Origin: an uncultured Clostridia bacterium | GTDB lineage: Bacteria > Bacillota > Clostridia > TANB77 > CAG-508 | Assembly: GCA_934169775.1 (NCBI GenBank) | Contig: CAKPOI010000037.1 | Coordinates: 1 to 14,725, forward strand | Direction of reading: 5' to 3' | DNA: 14,725 bases | Program-made: the position numbers and the translations under genes | Part shown: positions 7,646-14,433 of the stretch, piece after piece | How the letters are laid out: the number at the start of each line of letters is the position of its first letter | How positions within the stretch are numbered: the first letter of the stretch is position 1 | The notes under the pieces: model-generated | What the model saw: the letters and a program-made list of their open reading frames with translations, nothing else | Databases searched by the model: none | What the model was told of the DNA's origin: nothing

Positions 7646-8981
7646 TTTATGGGTGGCTATTAGTACACCAAATCCTTGGCTTCTAAAAATACTGTCGATA
7701 CCTATGTCAGTATTTTTAGAAATACCATTATCTTTATACTTAATTATAAGTATTTTTAATATACAAATTACTAAAAAAGAAAAATTTTATTATATTGTTA
7801 TGACTGGTATAATTTCAAATATTTGTGCTTTATGTGTACCCAATCCATACAATGTTATAATAAATTATATAGCACAATTTATTATAATACAAAATATATT
7901 TAAAACAAACGCCATAAAGAGTATACTAGCAGGACTATTACCAAGTTTCACATTTGCAATAGTTCAAAGTTTGCTATTAAATCCATATATGACATTGCTA
8001 AACATCTCTTATGATTAAACCATAGGTATTGCAATATATAGAATACCACTTGCACTATTCATGTATTTATTAATTTTTATTGCAGCATATATAATAAAAA
8101 ATAAGCATTTATCATTTCTAAAATTTGATGAAATAGATAAGAAAACAAAATCTTTAATAATAGCAAATTTAGTCTTTGGATTATTCTATATCATCATAGA
8201 AGTAGTTATTACAATGAAATATGTTGATATTTTACCTTTAAGTTATACTTTTGCTAATTTTACTATGATATTATTATATTTCATAATAACTCTATATAGT
8301 ATTTCTAAAATAGTAAAATTACAAAAAACAACAACACAACTAGAAAGTGCAGAAGAATATAATAAAACTTTACATATATTACATGATAATGTTAGAGGTT
8401 TCAAACATGACTTTGATAATATAGTTACAACAATAGGTGGATTTATTAACACAGATGATATGGAAGGTTTAAAAAAATATTATGTGCAACTAGAAGAAGA
8501 TTGCGAAAAAGTAAATAATTTATATATTCTAAATCCAGACAGTATTAACAATCCAGGAATATACAACTTATTAACCTCAAAATATCATGAAGCAACAGAA
8601 AAAGGAATTGATGTAAACATATATTTCTTATTAGATTTAAATGACTTACATATGAAAATTTATGAATTTGCAAGAATTTTAGGAATCCTATTAGATAATG
8701 CTATAGAAGCAGCTGAACAAAGTAAAGAAAAAATAATCAATATTTCATTTAGAAAAGATGATAAAAATAACAGAAATATAATTCTTATAGAAAACAGTTA
8801 TACAAATAAAGAAATTGATATAGACACAATATTCCACAAAGGTTATACAGAAAAAGAAAATCATTCTGGAATAGGATTATGGGAAGTAAGAAAACTACTT
8901 TCTAAAAACAATAATGTTAATTTATTTACAACAAAAACAGATTCCTTATTTAAACAACAATTAGAAATATATTTTAAGTAA
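7623..8981 (+). pseudogene. agrC: AgrC-like GHKL histidine kinase interrupted by an in-frame TAA
   Basis: The start is ATG 7623, 7 nt after GGAGG within the end of the regulator gene. The frame encodes a multi-helix membrane sensor domain, but codon 132 is TAA (8016-8018). The same frame then continues without interruption (TIGIAIYRIPLALFMYLL...) to 8981, so one codon separates two halves of a protein of about 452 residues. The second half completes the membrane domain and contains the dimerisation helix with RGFKHDFDN (His near position 262, the phosphoacceptor), the GHKL N-box LGILLDNAIEAA (about 355-366) and the G-box SGIGLWEVRKLL. The ATG at 8061 has no ribosome binding site, so independent translation of the kinase half is unlikely. 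Options are true pseudogenisation (agrC loss is common in agr systems), a sequence error, or read-through. Confidence 0.85.
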
Positions 8982-8982
8982 C

Positions 8983-9014
8983 AGAAGAAGAGAAAATTCT
9001 CTTCTTCTTATTTT
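8983..9014 (+). terminator. Strong intrinsic terminator of the agrA-agrC pair
   Basis: A perfect 12-bp stem, AGAAGAAGAGAA pairing with TTCTCTTCTTCT across a 2-nt AA loop (8983-9008), starts 2 nt after the kinase stop codon. It is followed by TATTTTG. Confidence 0.88.
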
Positions 9015-9024
9015 GTCGTCTTGC

Positions 9025-9075
9025 TTACGAAAATGCCCTAAAATAGAAAATCTATTTTTTAGAGCATTCTCGTAA
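9025..9075. terminator. Long imperfect hairpin in the convergent agr spacer
   Basis: TTACGAAAATGCCCTAAAA...TAG (from 9025) pairs with CTA...TTTTTAGAGCATTCTCGTAA (to 9075) over about 22 bp with a short AT-rich loop and a few wobbles or bulges. It lies between the agrA-agrC terminator and agrD. There is no T-tract immediately after either arm, so it may be a terminator backup for agrB-agrD, an RNA-stabilising 3' structure, or a small repeat element. Confidence 0.45.
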
Positions 9076-9102
9076 ACATATAATAACATTGAGATATATG
9101 TA

Positions 9103-9128
9103 TTGACTAAAATTTCAATTTTAGTCAA
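9103..9128. terminator. Perfect 12-bp inverted repeat downstream of agrD
   Basis: TTGACTAAAATT and AATTTTAGTCAA flank a 2-nt spacer exactly. The element begins 14 nt past the agrD stop on the minus strand. No T-run follows, so it is either a weak terminator or 3'-end hairpin of the agrB-agrD transcript, or a protein-binding palindrome. Confidence 0.4.
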
Positions 9129-9142
9129 AATTAATAACTAAA

Positions 9143-9262
9143 TTAATCTTTTTTAATTAAACTTGCTGGCATTTTTGGTTGATGTACTGCACAAAAAACA
9201 AAGCAAGCTGTATTTGTACTTTTAGCATATTTTTCAGCTAATTTTGATAAAAATTTTAACAT
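9143..9262 (-). CDS. agrD: AgrD-type autoinducing peptide precursor
   Basis: This small gene encodes 39 residues in classic AgrD order. The N-terminus is an amphipathic helix (MLKFLSKLAEKYAKS). A small core with cysteine follows (TNTACFVFCAV), then a conserved C-terminal tail beginning HQPKMP and ending in charged residues. AgrB would cleave the tail and form a thiolactone between a core Cys and the new C-terminus. The ATG is preceded by AAGGGGGA at 6 nt. It lies 72 nt downstream of agrB on the same strand, the normal agrB-agrD order. The core has two cysteines (20 and 24); most AgrD have one, so the ring-forming residue is uncertain. Identification rests on pattern and on the adjacent agrB. 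Confidence 0.9.
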   Translation of the reverse strand: MLKFLSKLAEKYAKSTNTACFVFCAVHQPKMPASLIKKD

Positions 9263-9334
9263 AGGAATTCCCCCTTAAAAAAATTTTTTTATAATACTAA
9301 AACATCACCGGTAAATGCTTTATGTATCAACTAA

Positions 9335-9952
9335 TTAAATATTTGATGTCTCATACACTTCATGTCCATACTTATTTCTTGTAATTTTATATGCAAGTCT
9401 TGTAATTGAACAAGTTTGAAACAAATAACCAATAATTATTATATTAGAAATAATTTGATTATCAATCAAAGCTGCTGCAATTAAAGCTATTGTCAAAGTT
9501 ATGTAAGATAATACTCTTTTTTGAGTTCTTTCACTTTTTCTTAAAATTGGTACATTTTCTGTATCAGCTGGAGCATATAATGTAATCATAATCATTGCAA
9601 AAGTCCAAAGTAGCATAATTGTTATTATTTTTATTACTCCATCTAAATTAACATATTTAGCCAAAAATGCTGGACCTGTATACATCAAACTAGTACATAT
9701 AATACATCCTAAATGTGTCTTTAAATGAAATCCTCCCGAAAATGTACGATAAGGTAAAATGATTAGAAATGTAATTAATGATAACTTAAAAGCTCCTAAT
9801 AAATATGCTATGCCTAACATTATAAATATTTTTGGAATTTCTCCTAAAATAATTTGTAATCCATAATTTATTACTTCTGCTCTTTCATCATCAATGTCTG
9901 GCATTTCTTTTTTCATCTTGTTGGTTAGAAACATACAGATTTTATCAATCAT
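9335..9952 (-). CDS. agrB: AgrB accessory gene regulator peptidase
   Basis: This 205-residue polytopic membrane protein is the AgrB cysteine endopeptidase that removes the AgrD C-terminal tail and catalyses thiolactone formation. The catalytic region is RTFSGGFHLKTHLGC, with His76 and Cys83 (equivalent to His77 and Cys84 of Staphylococcus aureus AgrB). Hydrophobic segments lie at about 33-52, 55-67, 83-98, 104-124 and 148-185, with a conserved polar stretch YAPADTENVPI between them. The length is normal. The start has a strong ribosome binding site (GAGGTGAG, 5 nt before the ATG). It is the first gene of an agrB-agrD unit that converges with the regulator-kinase pair. Its promoter region carries direct repeats that may bind the LytTR regulator. 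Confidence 0.96.
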   Translation of the reverse strand: MIDKICMFLTNKMKKEMPDIDDERAEVINYGLQIILGEIPKIFIMLGIAYLLGAFKLSLITFLIILPYRTFSGGFHLKTHLGCIICTSLMYTGPAFLAKYVNLDGVIKIITIMLLWTFAMIMITLYAPADTENVPILRKSERTQKRVLSYITLTIALIAAALIDNQIISNIIIIGYLFQTCSITRLAYKITRNKYGHEVYETSNI

Positions 9953-9989
9953 TTTTTCTCACCTCACTTCATTTCCTTAAGCTGATATG

Positions 9990-10042
9990 ATTTTACCATC
10001 AATTTTTTCAAAAAGTTCAAAATGTTTATAAAAGGTTCAAAA
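9990..10042 (-). promoter_or_regulatory. Candidate agrB-agrD promoter with LytTR-type direct repeats
   Basis: On the minus strand an extended -10 TGGTAAAAT (hexamer 9990-9995) lies about 38 nt before the agrB ATG. There is no consensus -35. Instead two direct copies of TTTTGAAC (seen on the plus strand as GTTCAAAA, at 10015 and 10035) are spaced 20 bp apart, the proximal one overlapping the -35 region. LytTR regulators such as AgrA bind GTT-centred direct repeats about 21 bp apart, so this is a plausible activator site. Assignment is inference. Confidence 0.45.
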
Positions 10043-10096
10043 GATTATAGATTATCTTTTAATTTTATTTTCATAAAAGATTTTCTTGTTTTCATA

Positions 10097-10133
10097 AAAC
10101 AGACGTATAAACTACAAGTCTATACGCCTGTTT
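10097..10133 (-). terminator. Intrinsic terminator after the rluA-like gene
   Basis: Arms AAACAGGCGTATA and TATACGTCTGTTT (minus strand) form a 13-bp stem, the single imperfection being a G-U wobble on this strand only, followed by TTTTATG. It lies about 40 nt past the stop of the pseudouridine synthase gene and separates it from the agrB promoter. Confidence 0.75.
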
Positions 10134-10174
10134 ACATATTTTTTAACAACTTTACAAAGACATATAAATAAAAT

Positions 10175-10865
10175 TTATATGCCTAATTCACTCATATTCC
10201 ACTTCCAAGTACCATTATTTTCTGGAAAAGCTGAAAAATGCATCTTTTCTTTTGTTACTGGATGTTCAAATTCCAAATAAAAAGCCCAAAGAGCAATTTG
10301 TTTTCCTTTTCCTCTAGTACCATATTTTTGATCTCCAAATATACTATGTCCAAAATTTGCCATTTGCAATCTAATTTGATGATGTCTTCCTGTATGTAAA
10401 TTTACTTTAACCAAACTTAAATCTTTATCTGGTTTATAATCTAAAACTTCATAATCCAAATTTGCATATTTAGCACCTTTCTTATCTGGTTTAACCACTT
10501 TACTTATATTATTTCTCTCATCTTTATATAAATAATCTTCTAAAGTTCCGCTTCTTTTCCTCTATTTTCCCATCAACAACAACCAAATACTGTTTCTTCA
10601 TTGTCTTTTCTCTTACCTGATTACTTAATCTAGAAGCAGCCTTAGAAGTTTTAGCAAAAACCATTACTCCGCCAACTGGTCTATCCAAACGATGCACTAA
10701 ACCTACATATACATTTCCTGGTTTATTATATTTTTCTTTTATATAATTTTTTACTAAAGAAAGCATATCTGTATCACCTGTTTTATCTGATTGAGATGGA
10801 ACATTAACAAGCTTTTCAACTACTATAATATGATTATCTTCATAAATAACATTCAATTTTTGCAT
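10175..10865 (-). pseudogene. RluA-family RNA pseudouridine synthase, disrupted by a 1-nt frameshift
   Basis: Two frames make up one synthase of about 229 residues. The first starts MQKLNVIYEDNHIIVVEK and includes the catalytic HRLDRPVGG motif (Asp61). It reads to DGKIEEK and then diverges to a stop at 10524-10526. The second frame contains SGTLEDYLYKDERNN and continues through HTGRHHQIRLQMA and IFGDQKYG to a normal C-terminus. Deleting one base around 10550-10556 (an extra A in AAGAAG on the coding strand) joins them exactly. The family isomerises uridine to pseudouridine in rRNA or tRNA in the cytoplasm; which site is unknown. The gene follows the methyltransferase by 39 nt, and both are RNA-modification-type genes in one probable operon. 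The start has GAAAGGATAG about 11 nt upstream. Confidence 0.87.
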
Positions 10866-10904
10866 TTTTTACTACTATCCTTTCATGATACTACAAAAAC
10901 AAAT

Positions 10905-11771
10905 TTACTTTTCCCAACGACCATAAATGCCACATGGTAAAACTAATTCCGAATTTTCCATTGGTAATCCTACTTCTCCAGAAGACACCATTCCATTAAA
11001 TTTTCTATTAACAGTCAAATTTAAAATATCTTCTAAAACTTTACTTGATATACCAGTAGTATATGAATTTATTAAAAAGAATAATGGATTATCAGATAAC
11101 ACATTTGTACATAAATCCACCAAATCATATATATTTTCCTCAAATTGCCATACTTCTCCTTTAGCCCCTCTTCCATAAGATGGTGGATCCATAATTATTG
11201 CATCATATTTATTTCCTCTTCTTATTTCTCTATTAACAAATTTTACAACATCATCTATTATAAATCTAACTGGTCTTTTTTCTAATCCAGAAGACACCAC
11301 ATTCTCTTTTGCCCATGTAGTCATTCCTTTTGAACTATCTACATGACACACAGAAGCTCCAGCTGATAAACATGCAACTGTTGCTCCTCCTGTATATGCA
11401 AATAAATTTAGAACTTTAACTTCTTTTCTATTGCTTTTTTGTATCTTGTCCATCATCCAATCCCAGTTTACAGCTTGTTCCGGAAATAGCCCTGTATGTT
11501 TAAATCCCATTGGCTTTATATTAAATGTTAAATTCTTATATTTAATTTGCCATTGACTTGGCATCTTTTTATGAAATTCCCATGAGCCTCCACCTGTTTT
11601 GCTTCTATGATATACTGCATTTATTTCTTTCCATTTTTTTGGATAAGTTTTTTGTTTCCATATTATTTGTGGGTCTGGTCTTGATAATATTACTTCTCCC
11701 CATCTTTCTAATTTTTGTCCTTCTGCCATATCTAATATTTTATAATCTTTCCAATTATTTGCTATTTTCAT
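10905..11771 (-). CDS. Class I SAM-dependent methyltransferase (RlmI/RlmK-like catalytic domain)
   Basis: This 288-residue protein has an N-terminal region (residues 1-90) with RPDPQIIWK and YHRSKTGGGSWEF. A Rossmann methyltransferase domain follows, with motif I LNLFAYTGGAT (121-131), an acidic SAM-ribose contact at HVDSSKG (Asp145), DDVVKFV (173-179) and motif IV MDPPSYGRG (194-202). The DPPSYG motif and organisation match the Methyltransf_10 / RlmI-RlmK group of rRNA cytosine/guanine methyltransferases, but it lacks a PUA domain and its substrate is not established. Length is normal for the stand-alone form. A promoter lies at 11838-11866. The ribosome binding site AAGGAT is a little far (about 11 nt) from the ATG. 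It probably forms a two-gene operon with the pseudouridine synthase. Confidence 0.88.
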   Translation of the reverse strand: MKIANNWKDYKILDMAEGQKLERWGEVILSRPDPQIIWKQKTYPKKWKEINAVYHRSKTGGGSWEFHKKMPSQWQIKYKNLTFNIKPMGFKHTGLFPEQAVNWDWMMDKIQKSNRKEVKVLNLFAYTGGATVACLSAGASVCHVDSSKGMTTWAKENVVSSGLEKRPVRFIIDDVVKFVNREIRRGNKYDAIIMDPPSYGRGAKGEVWQFEENIYDLVDLCTNVLSDNPLFFLINSYTTGISSKVLEDILNLTVNRKFNGMVSSGEVGLPMENSELVLPCGIYGRWEK

Positions 11772-11837
11772 ATTTTATTCTATCCTTCTTTTTTATATTA
11801 TTTTTTACTTAATATTTTTAATTTAAGCACATTTTCT

Positions 11838-11866
11838 ATTATAACATATTTTCTACAAAAAACCAA
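11838..11866 (-). promoter_or_regulatory. Sigma-A promoter for the methyltransferase operon
   Basis: On the minus strand there is a -35 TTGGTT (11861-11866), a 17-nt spacer and a perfect -10 TATAAT (11838-11843), preceded by TGT as an extended -10. The predicted leader is about 60 nt. Confidence 0.7.
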
Positions 11867-11895
11867 TCCTAATTTTCAAAGCATTTGCATCAACA

Positions 11896-11949
11896 GTTTT
11901 TTGAGTCCGTCCCCAAAAGCATTAGTGTTTTTTGAGTCCGTCCCCAAAA
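11896..11949. repeat. Two direct copies of a 23-bp GGGGACGGACTC-type repeat
   Basis: An identical 23-nt unit occurs at 11896-11918 and 11927-11949 (plus strand GTTTTTTGAGTCC then GTCCCCAAAA), period 31. Related CATYAGTG-like flanks extend the array to about 11888-11958 and into the stop codon of the small membrane protein gene. Each unit is partly self-complementary (TTTTTG...CAAAAA). It is much more GC-rich than its surroundings. GGGGACGG-containing intergenic repeats are common in Firmicutes; no transposase is present here. Confidence 0.7.
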
Positions 11950-11952
11950 ACA

Positions 11953-12165
11953 TCAGTATAATTTTTGTAAAACTGCCATAAAATAATTAATCAAAATAAT
12001 ATTAATCACAGAAAAAATAAAAAACAACAAAAAAATCATGCTTATAAATTTATGTTTTTTTATTTTGTGCCATAACTTACTTGTCTTTTTTTCCTTTTTA
12101 ATTTGTAGTCTATCAGCTGACTCATTATAAGTAATATTGAAAATCTCATCCTTAGCATATTCCAT
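11953..12165 (-). CDS. Small single-pass membrane protein of unknown function
   Basis: This 70-residue protein has a polar, Lys/Glu-rich N-terminal half (MEYAKDEIFNITYNESADRL, then KKEKKTSKLWHKIKKHK) and one C-terminal transmembrane helix (about 40-63). The positive cluster before the helix suggests a cytoplasmic N-terminus. A very good ribosome binding site (AGGGGGA, 6 nt before the ATG) supports real translation. I recognise no family. It stands alone between uvrC and the methyltransferase operon; the 175 nt between it and uvrC contain only AT-rich sequence. Its stop codon touches a tandem repeat that may serve as its 3' end. Confidence 0.65.
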   Translation of the reverse strand: MEYAKDEIFNITYNESADRLQIKKEKKTSKLWHKIKKHKFISMIFLLFFIFSVINIILINYFMAVLQKLY

Positions 12166-12340
12166 AAAAAATCCCCCTATCTTTTTTGTATATATTTATT
12201 ATCATAATTATATAATTATTCCAAAATTTTATTATTTTTTATGAACATGCTTATTTTATATATTTAATGTATCTATTTTTTATGACTTCAAAAAAATTCT
12301 TCCATCATCTATAATTAATTAAATTCTACCAAATATTTAA

Positions 12341-14128
12341 TTAATTTATTTCTTCTTTTATTTGCTTAGCTATTTTTTCACTGATTCCTTTTACTTCCAT
12401 TAATTCTTCTACAGTTGCTTCTTTTATTTTAGATACAGTTCCAAAGTGCCTTAATAACTCTTGCTTTTTTGCTGCTCCTATACCATTAATATTATCTAAT
12501 TCTGATTTAGTAATCTCTTTTTCTCTCAATTTTCTATGATATGTAATTGCTGTATCATGTACTGTATCTTGAAATCTTGTTATTAAATTTTTTAAGTTTT
12601 CTGATATTTCTAATTCATTTCTATTTTCATCCATCAATGCTCTAGTTTGATGTTTATCATTTTTTACCATTCCAAAAACTAATATATCTAATCCATATTT
12701 TTCAACTGCTTTTTTAGTCGCTCTTATTTGAGTAATACCACCATCTGCAAAAATTGCATCTGGTAATTTTCCAAATCCCCCATTTTCATTTTCTATAGAA
12801 TGTTTTAATCTTCTTGTTATTACTTCTTCCATACATCTAGGATCATCTTGACCAAATACTGTTTTAATTTTAAATCTTCTTGACAAATTCTTTTTTATAA
12901 TTCCATCTTGCATTACACACATCGCTGCAACCATATTAGTACCAGAAATATTAGAAATATCATATGTTTCTATTTTTCTAGGTAATTTTTCCATTCCTAA
13001 AACATCTTTCAATTCCAGCAAAATCTCACTTTTATCTTTTTCTTTGTTTTCTAAAGTTACTTTTGCATTATTTTCCGCCATTTCTACAAAACGTAATTTT
13101 TCTCCCTTTTTTGGACTTTTTAATTCTACCTTTTTCCCCAATTCATTTGATAACCATTCTTCTATTACTTCTTTATCTTCTAATTCTTCTCTTAGCATTA
13201 TCTTATTAGGAATGTTCGGATTATCCATATAATATTGTTTTACAAACCCTGATAATATTTCTTTATCATCCATGTCTCTAAGTTCATTAAAAAAATAATG
13301 CTCCCTTCCTATCATCTTGCTTCCTCGTACAAAAAACACCTCTATACACACTTCTAATTCAGATTTGTATAATCCTATTACATCTATGTTATTTTCAGAA
13401 ATATTAGATACCTTTTGTTTAGCAGACACTCTTTCTATAGCTTGCTTTCTATCTCTAAATTCAGCTGCCTTTTCAAATTCTAAATTTTTAGAGGCTTCTT
13501 CCATTTTTTGTTCTAAGTCTTTTATTATCTTATCTGTTTTTCCTTCCAACAATTCTATTATTTCATCAATTTGTTTATGATATTCCTCTCTTGTAACATA
13601 GCCCATACATGGAGCTAAACACCTTTTAATATGATAATTTAAACATGGTCTTGTTCGTGGTTTAAGTGTTCTACATTGCCTTATTTGATATCTTTGTTTT
13701 ATAAAATCTATCATTTCTTTTGCTGCACCTGGATTAGCATATGGCCCAAAATATCTTGCACCATCATTCATTACTCTCCTAGTAAATATAACTGTTGGAA
13801 AATCTGATTTTACATCTATTTTTAAATATGGATATGTTTTATCATCTTTTAATAATACATTAAATTTAGGCCTGTTTTTCTTTATTAAATTACATTCCAA
13901 AATTAATGCCTCTGCCTCATTATCTACTACAATATATTCAAAATGATCTATTAAACTTACCATATTTTGAATTCTTTTTGTCTTATTTGTTTTTCTAAAA
14001 TATGACCTTACTCTATTTTTTAATGATACTGCTTTTCCTACATATATGATTTCATCATTTTTGTCATGCATTATATATACTCCTGGTTTTCCTGGGAGTT
14101 TTTTTAATTCTTCTTCTATATTAAACAT
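12341..14128 (-). CDS. uvrC: UvrABC excinuclease subunit C
   Basis: This 595-residue protein has all UvrC domains in order. First is a GIY-YIG nuclease (PGVYIMHDKNDEIIYVGKA, residues 15-33), which makes the 3' incision. Next is a four-cysteine cluster (Cys152, Cys162, Cys170, Cys174) of the type that holds an Fe-S cluster. A UVR motif for UvrB binding follows (about 200-235, NLEFEKAAEFRDRKQAIE). The RNase H-like 5' incision domain comes next (TYDISNISGTNMVAAM, then LPDAIFADGGITQI). Last are tandem helix-hairpin-helix motifs (INGIGAAKKQELLRHFG and VKGISEKIAKQI). The protein acts in nucleotide excision repair in the cytoplasm. I take the ATG at 14128, with AAAGGGG 6 nt upstream, over an ATG 24 nt further up with no ribosome binding site. 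The frame is intact, unlike several neighbours. Confidence 0.97.
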   Translation of the reverse strand: MFNIEEELKKLPGKPGVYIMHDKNDEIIYVGKAVSLKNRVRSYFRKTNKTKRIQNMVSLIDHFEYIVVDNEAEALILECNLIKKNRPKFNVLLKDDKTYPYLKIDVKSDFPTVIFTRRVMNDGARYFGPYANPGAAKEMIDFIKQRYQIRQCRTLKPRTRPCLNYHIKRCLAPCMGYVTREEYHKQIDEIIELLEGKTDKIIKDLEQKMEEASKNLEFEKAAEFRDRKQAIERVSAKQKVSNISENNIDVIGLYKSELEVCIEVFFVRGSKMIGREHYFFNELRDMDDKEILSGFVKQYYMDNPNIPNKIMLREELEDKEVIEEWLSNELGKKVELKSPKKGEKLRFVEMAENNAKVTLENKEKDKSEILLELKDVLGMEKLPRKIETYDISNISGTNMVAAMCVMQDGIIKKNLSRRFKIKTVFGQDDPRCMEEVITRRLKHSIENENGGFGKLPDAIFADGGITQIRATKKAVEKYGLDILVFGMVKNDKHQTRALMDENRNELEISENLKNLITRFQDTVHDTAITYHRKLREKEITKSELDNINGIGAAKKQELLRHFGTVSKIKEATVEELMEVKGISEKIAKQIKEEIN

Positions 14129-14194
14129 TTTTAGCCCCTTTCCAAAACACATATATAATTATTCCATTGCATTTTTTTCGTGAGTTTTTTCACT

Positions 14195-14259
14195 GTAAAA
14201 AGACATTCCATTTTATGAAATTATTTGCATAAAATATACAAAAGCTGAATGTCTTTTAC
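14195..14259. other. Nested inverted repeat upstream of uvrC
   Basis: An outer stem, GTAAAAAGACATTC (14195-14208) with GAATGTCTTTTAC (14247-14259, one bulged A), encloses an inner perfect stem ATTTTATG (14210-14217) with CATAAAAT (14228-14235). It lies in the 305-nt gap between the right-edge gene and uvrC, which otherwise shows no gene. It could be a secondary terminator for the upstream gene, an RNA structure in the uvrC leader, or a miniature repeat. Confidence 0.5.
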
Positions 14260-14338
14260 AAAATATTATTATAATTATTAAAAAAATTCAAGTATTTTTT
14301 TATTTTTAAAAAATTTCACCTACCATCGTATGCAGCAT

Positions 14339-14387
14339 CCAAAAAACTGTGCAATTCTAAATTTTCACTTTTAGAATTTACACAGTT
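14339..14387 (-). terminator. Hairpin with T6 tail downstream of the variable-region gene
   Basis: On the minus strand AACTGTGTAAATTCTAAA (14370-14387) pairs with TTTAGAATTGCACAGTT (14345-14361), about 17 bp with one bulge, then TTTTTTGG. It begins 46 nt past the stop of the DGR-target-like gene. It works as an intrinsic terminator. Some DGRs also have a hairpin just 3' of the variable region that promotes retrohoming, so a dual role is possible. Confidence 0.8.
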
Positions 14388-14433
14388 AAGTTTAGACTCT
14401 CGGTTTTAAGTTTTAAGTCACAATCTCAAAGTG

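Noticed and set aside
8061..8981. The kinase half as a separate, intact soluble or short kinase gene
   Set aside because: No ribosome binding site, begins in the middle of a membrane helix series, and is in the same frame as the preceding half.
10069..10099. Two TTTTCATAAAA direct copies upstream of agrB
   Set aside because: Short A/T-rich words at irregular position near a terminator tail; too weak to call an operator.
12315..12344. TTAATTAAAT inverted repeat at the uvrC stop as a terminator
   Set aside because: Pure A/T stem overlapping the stop codon without a T-tract; expected by chance in such sequence.
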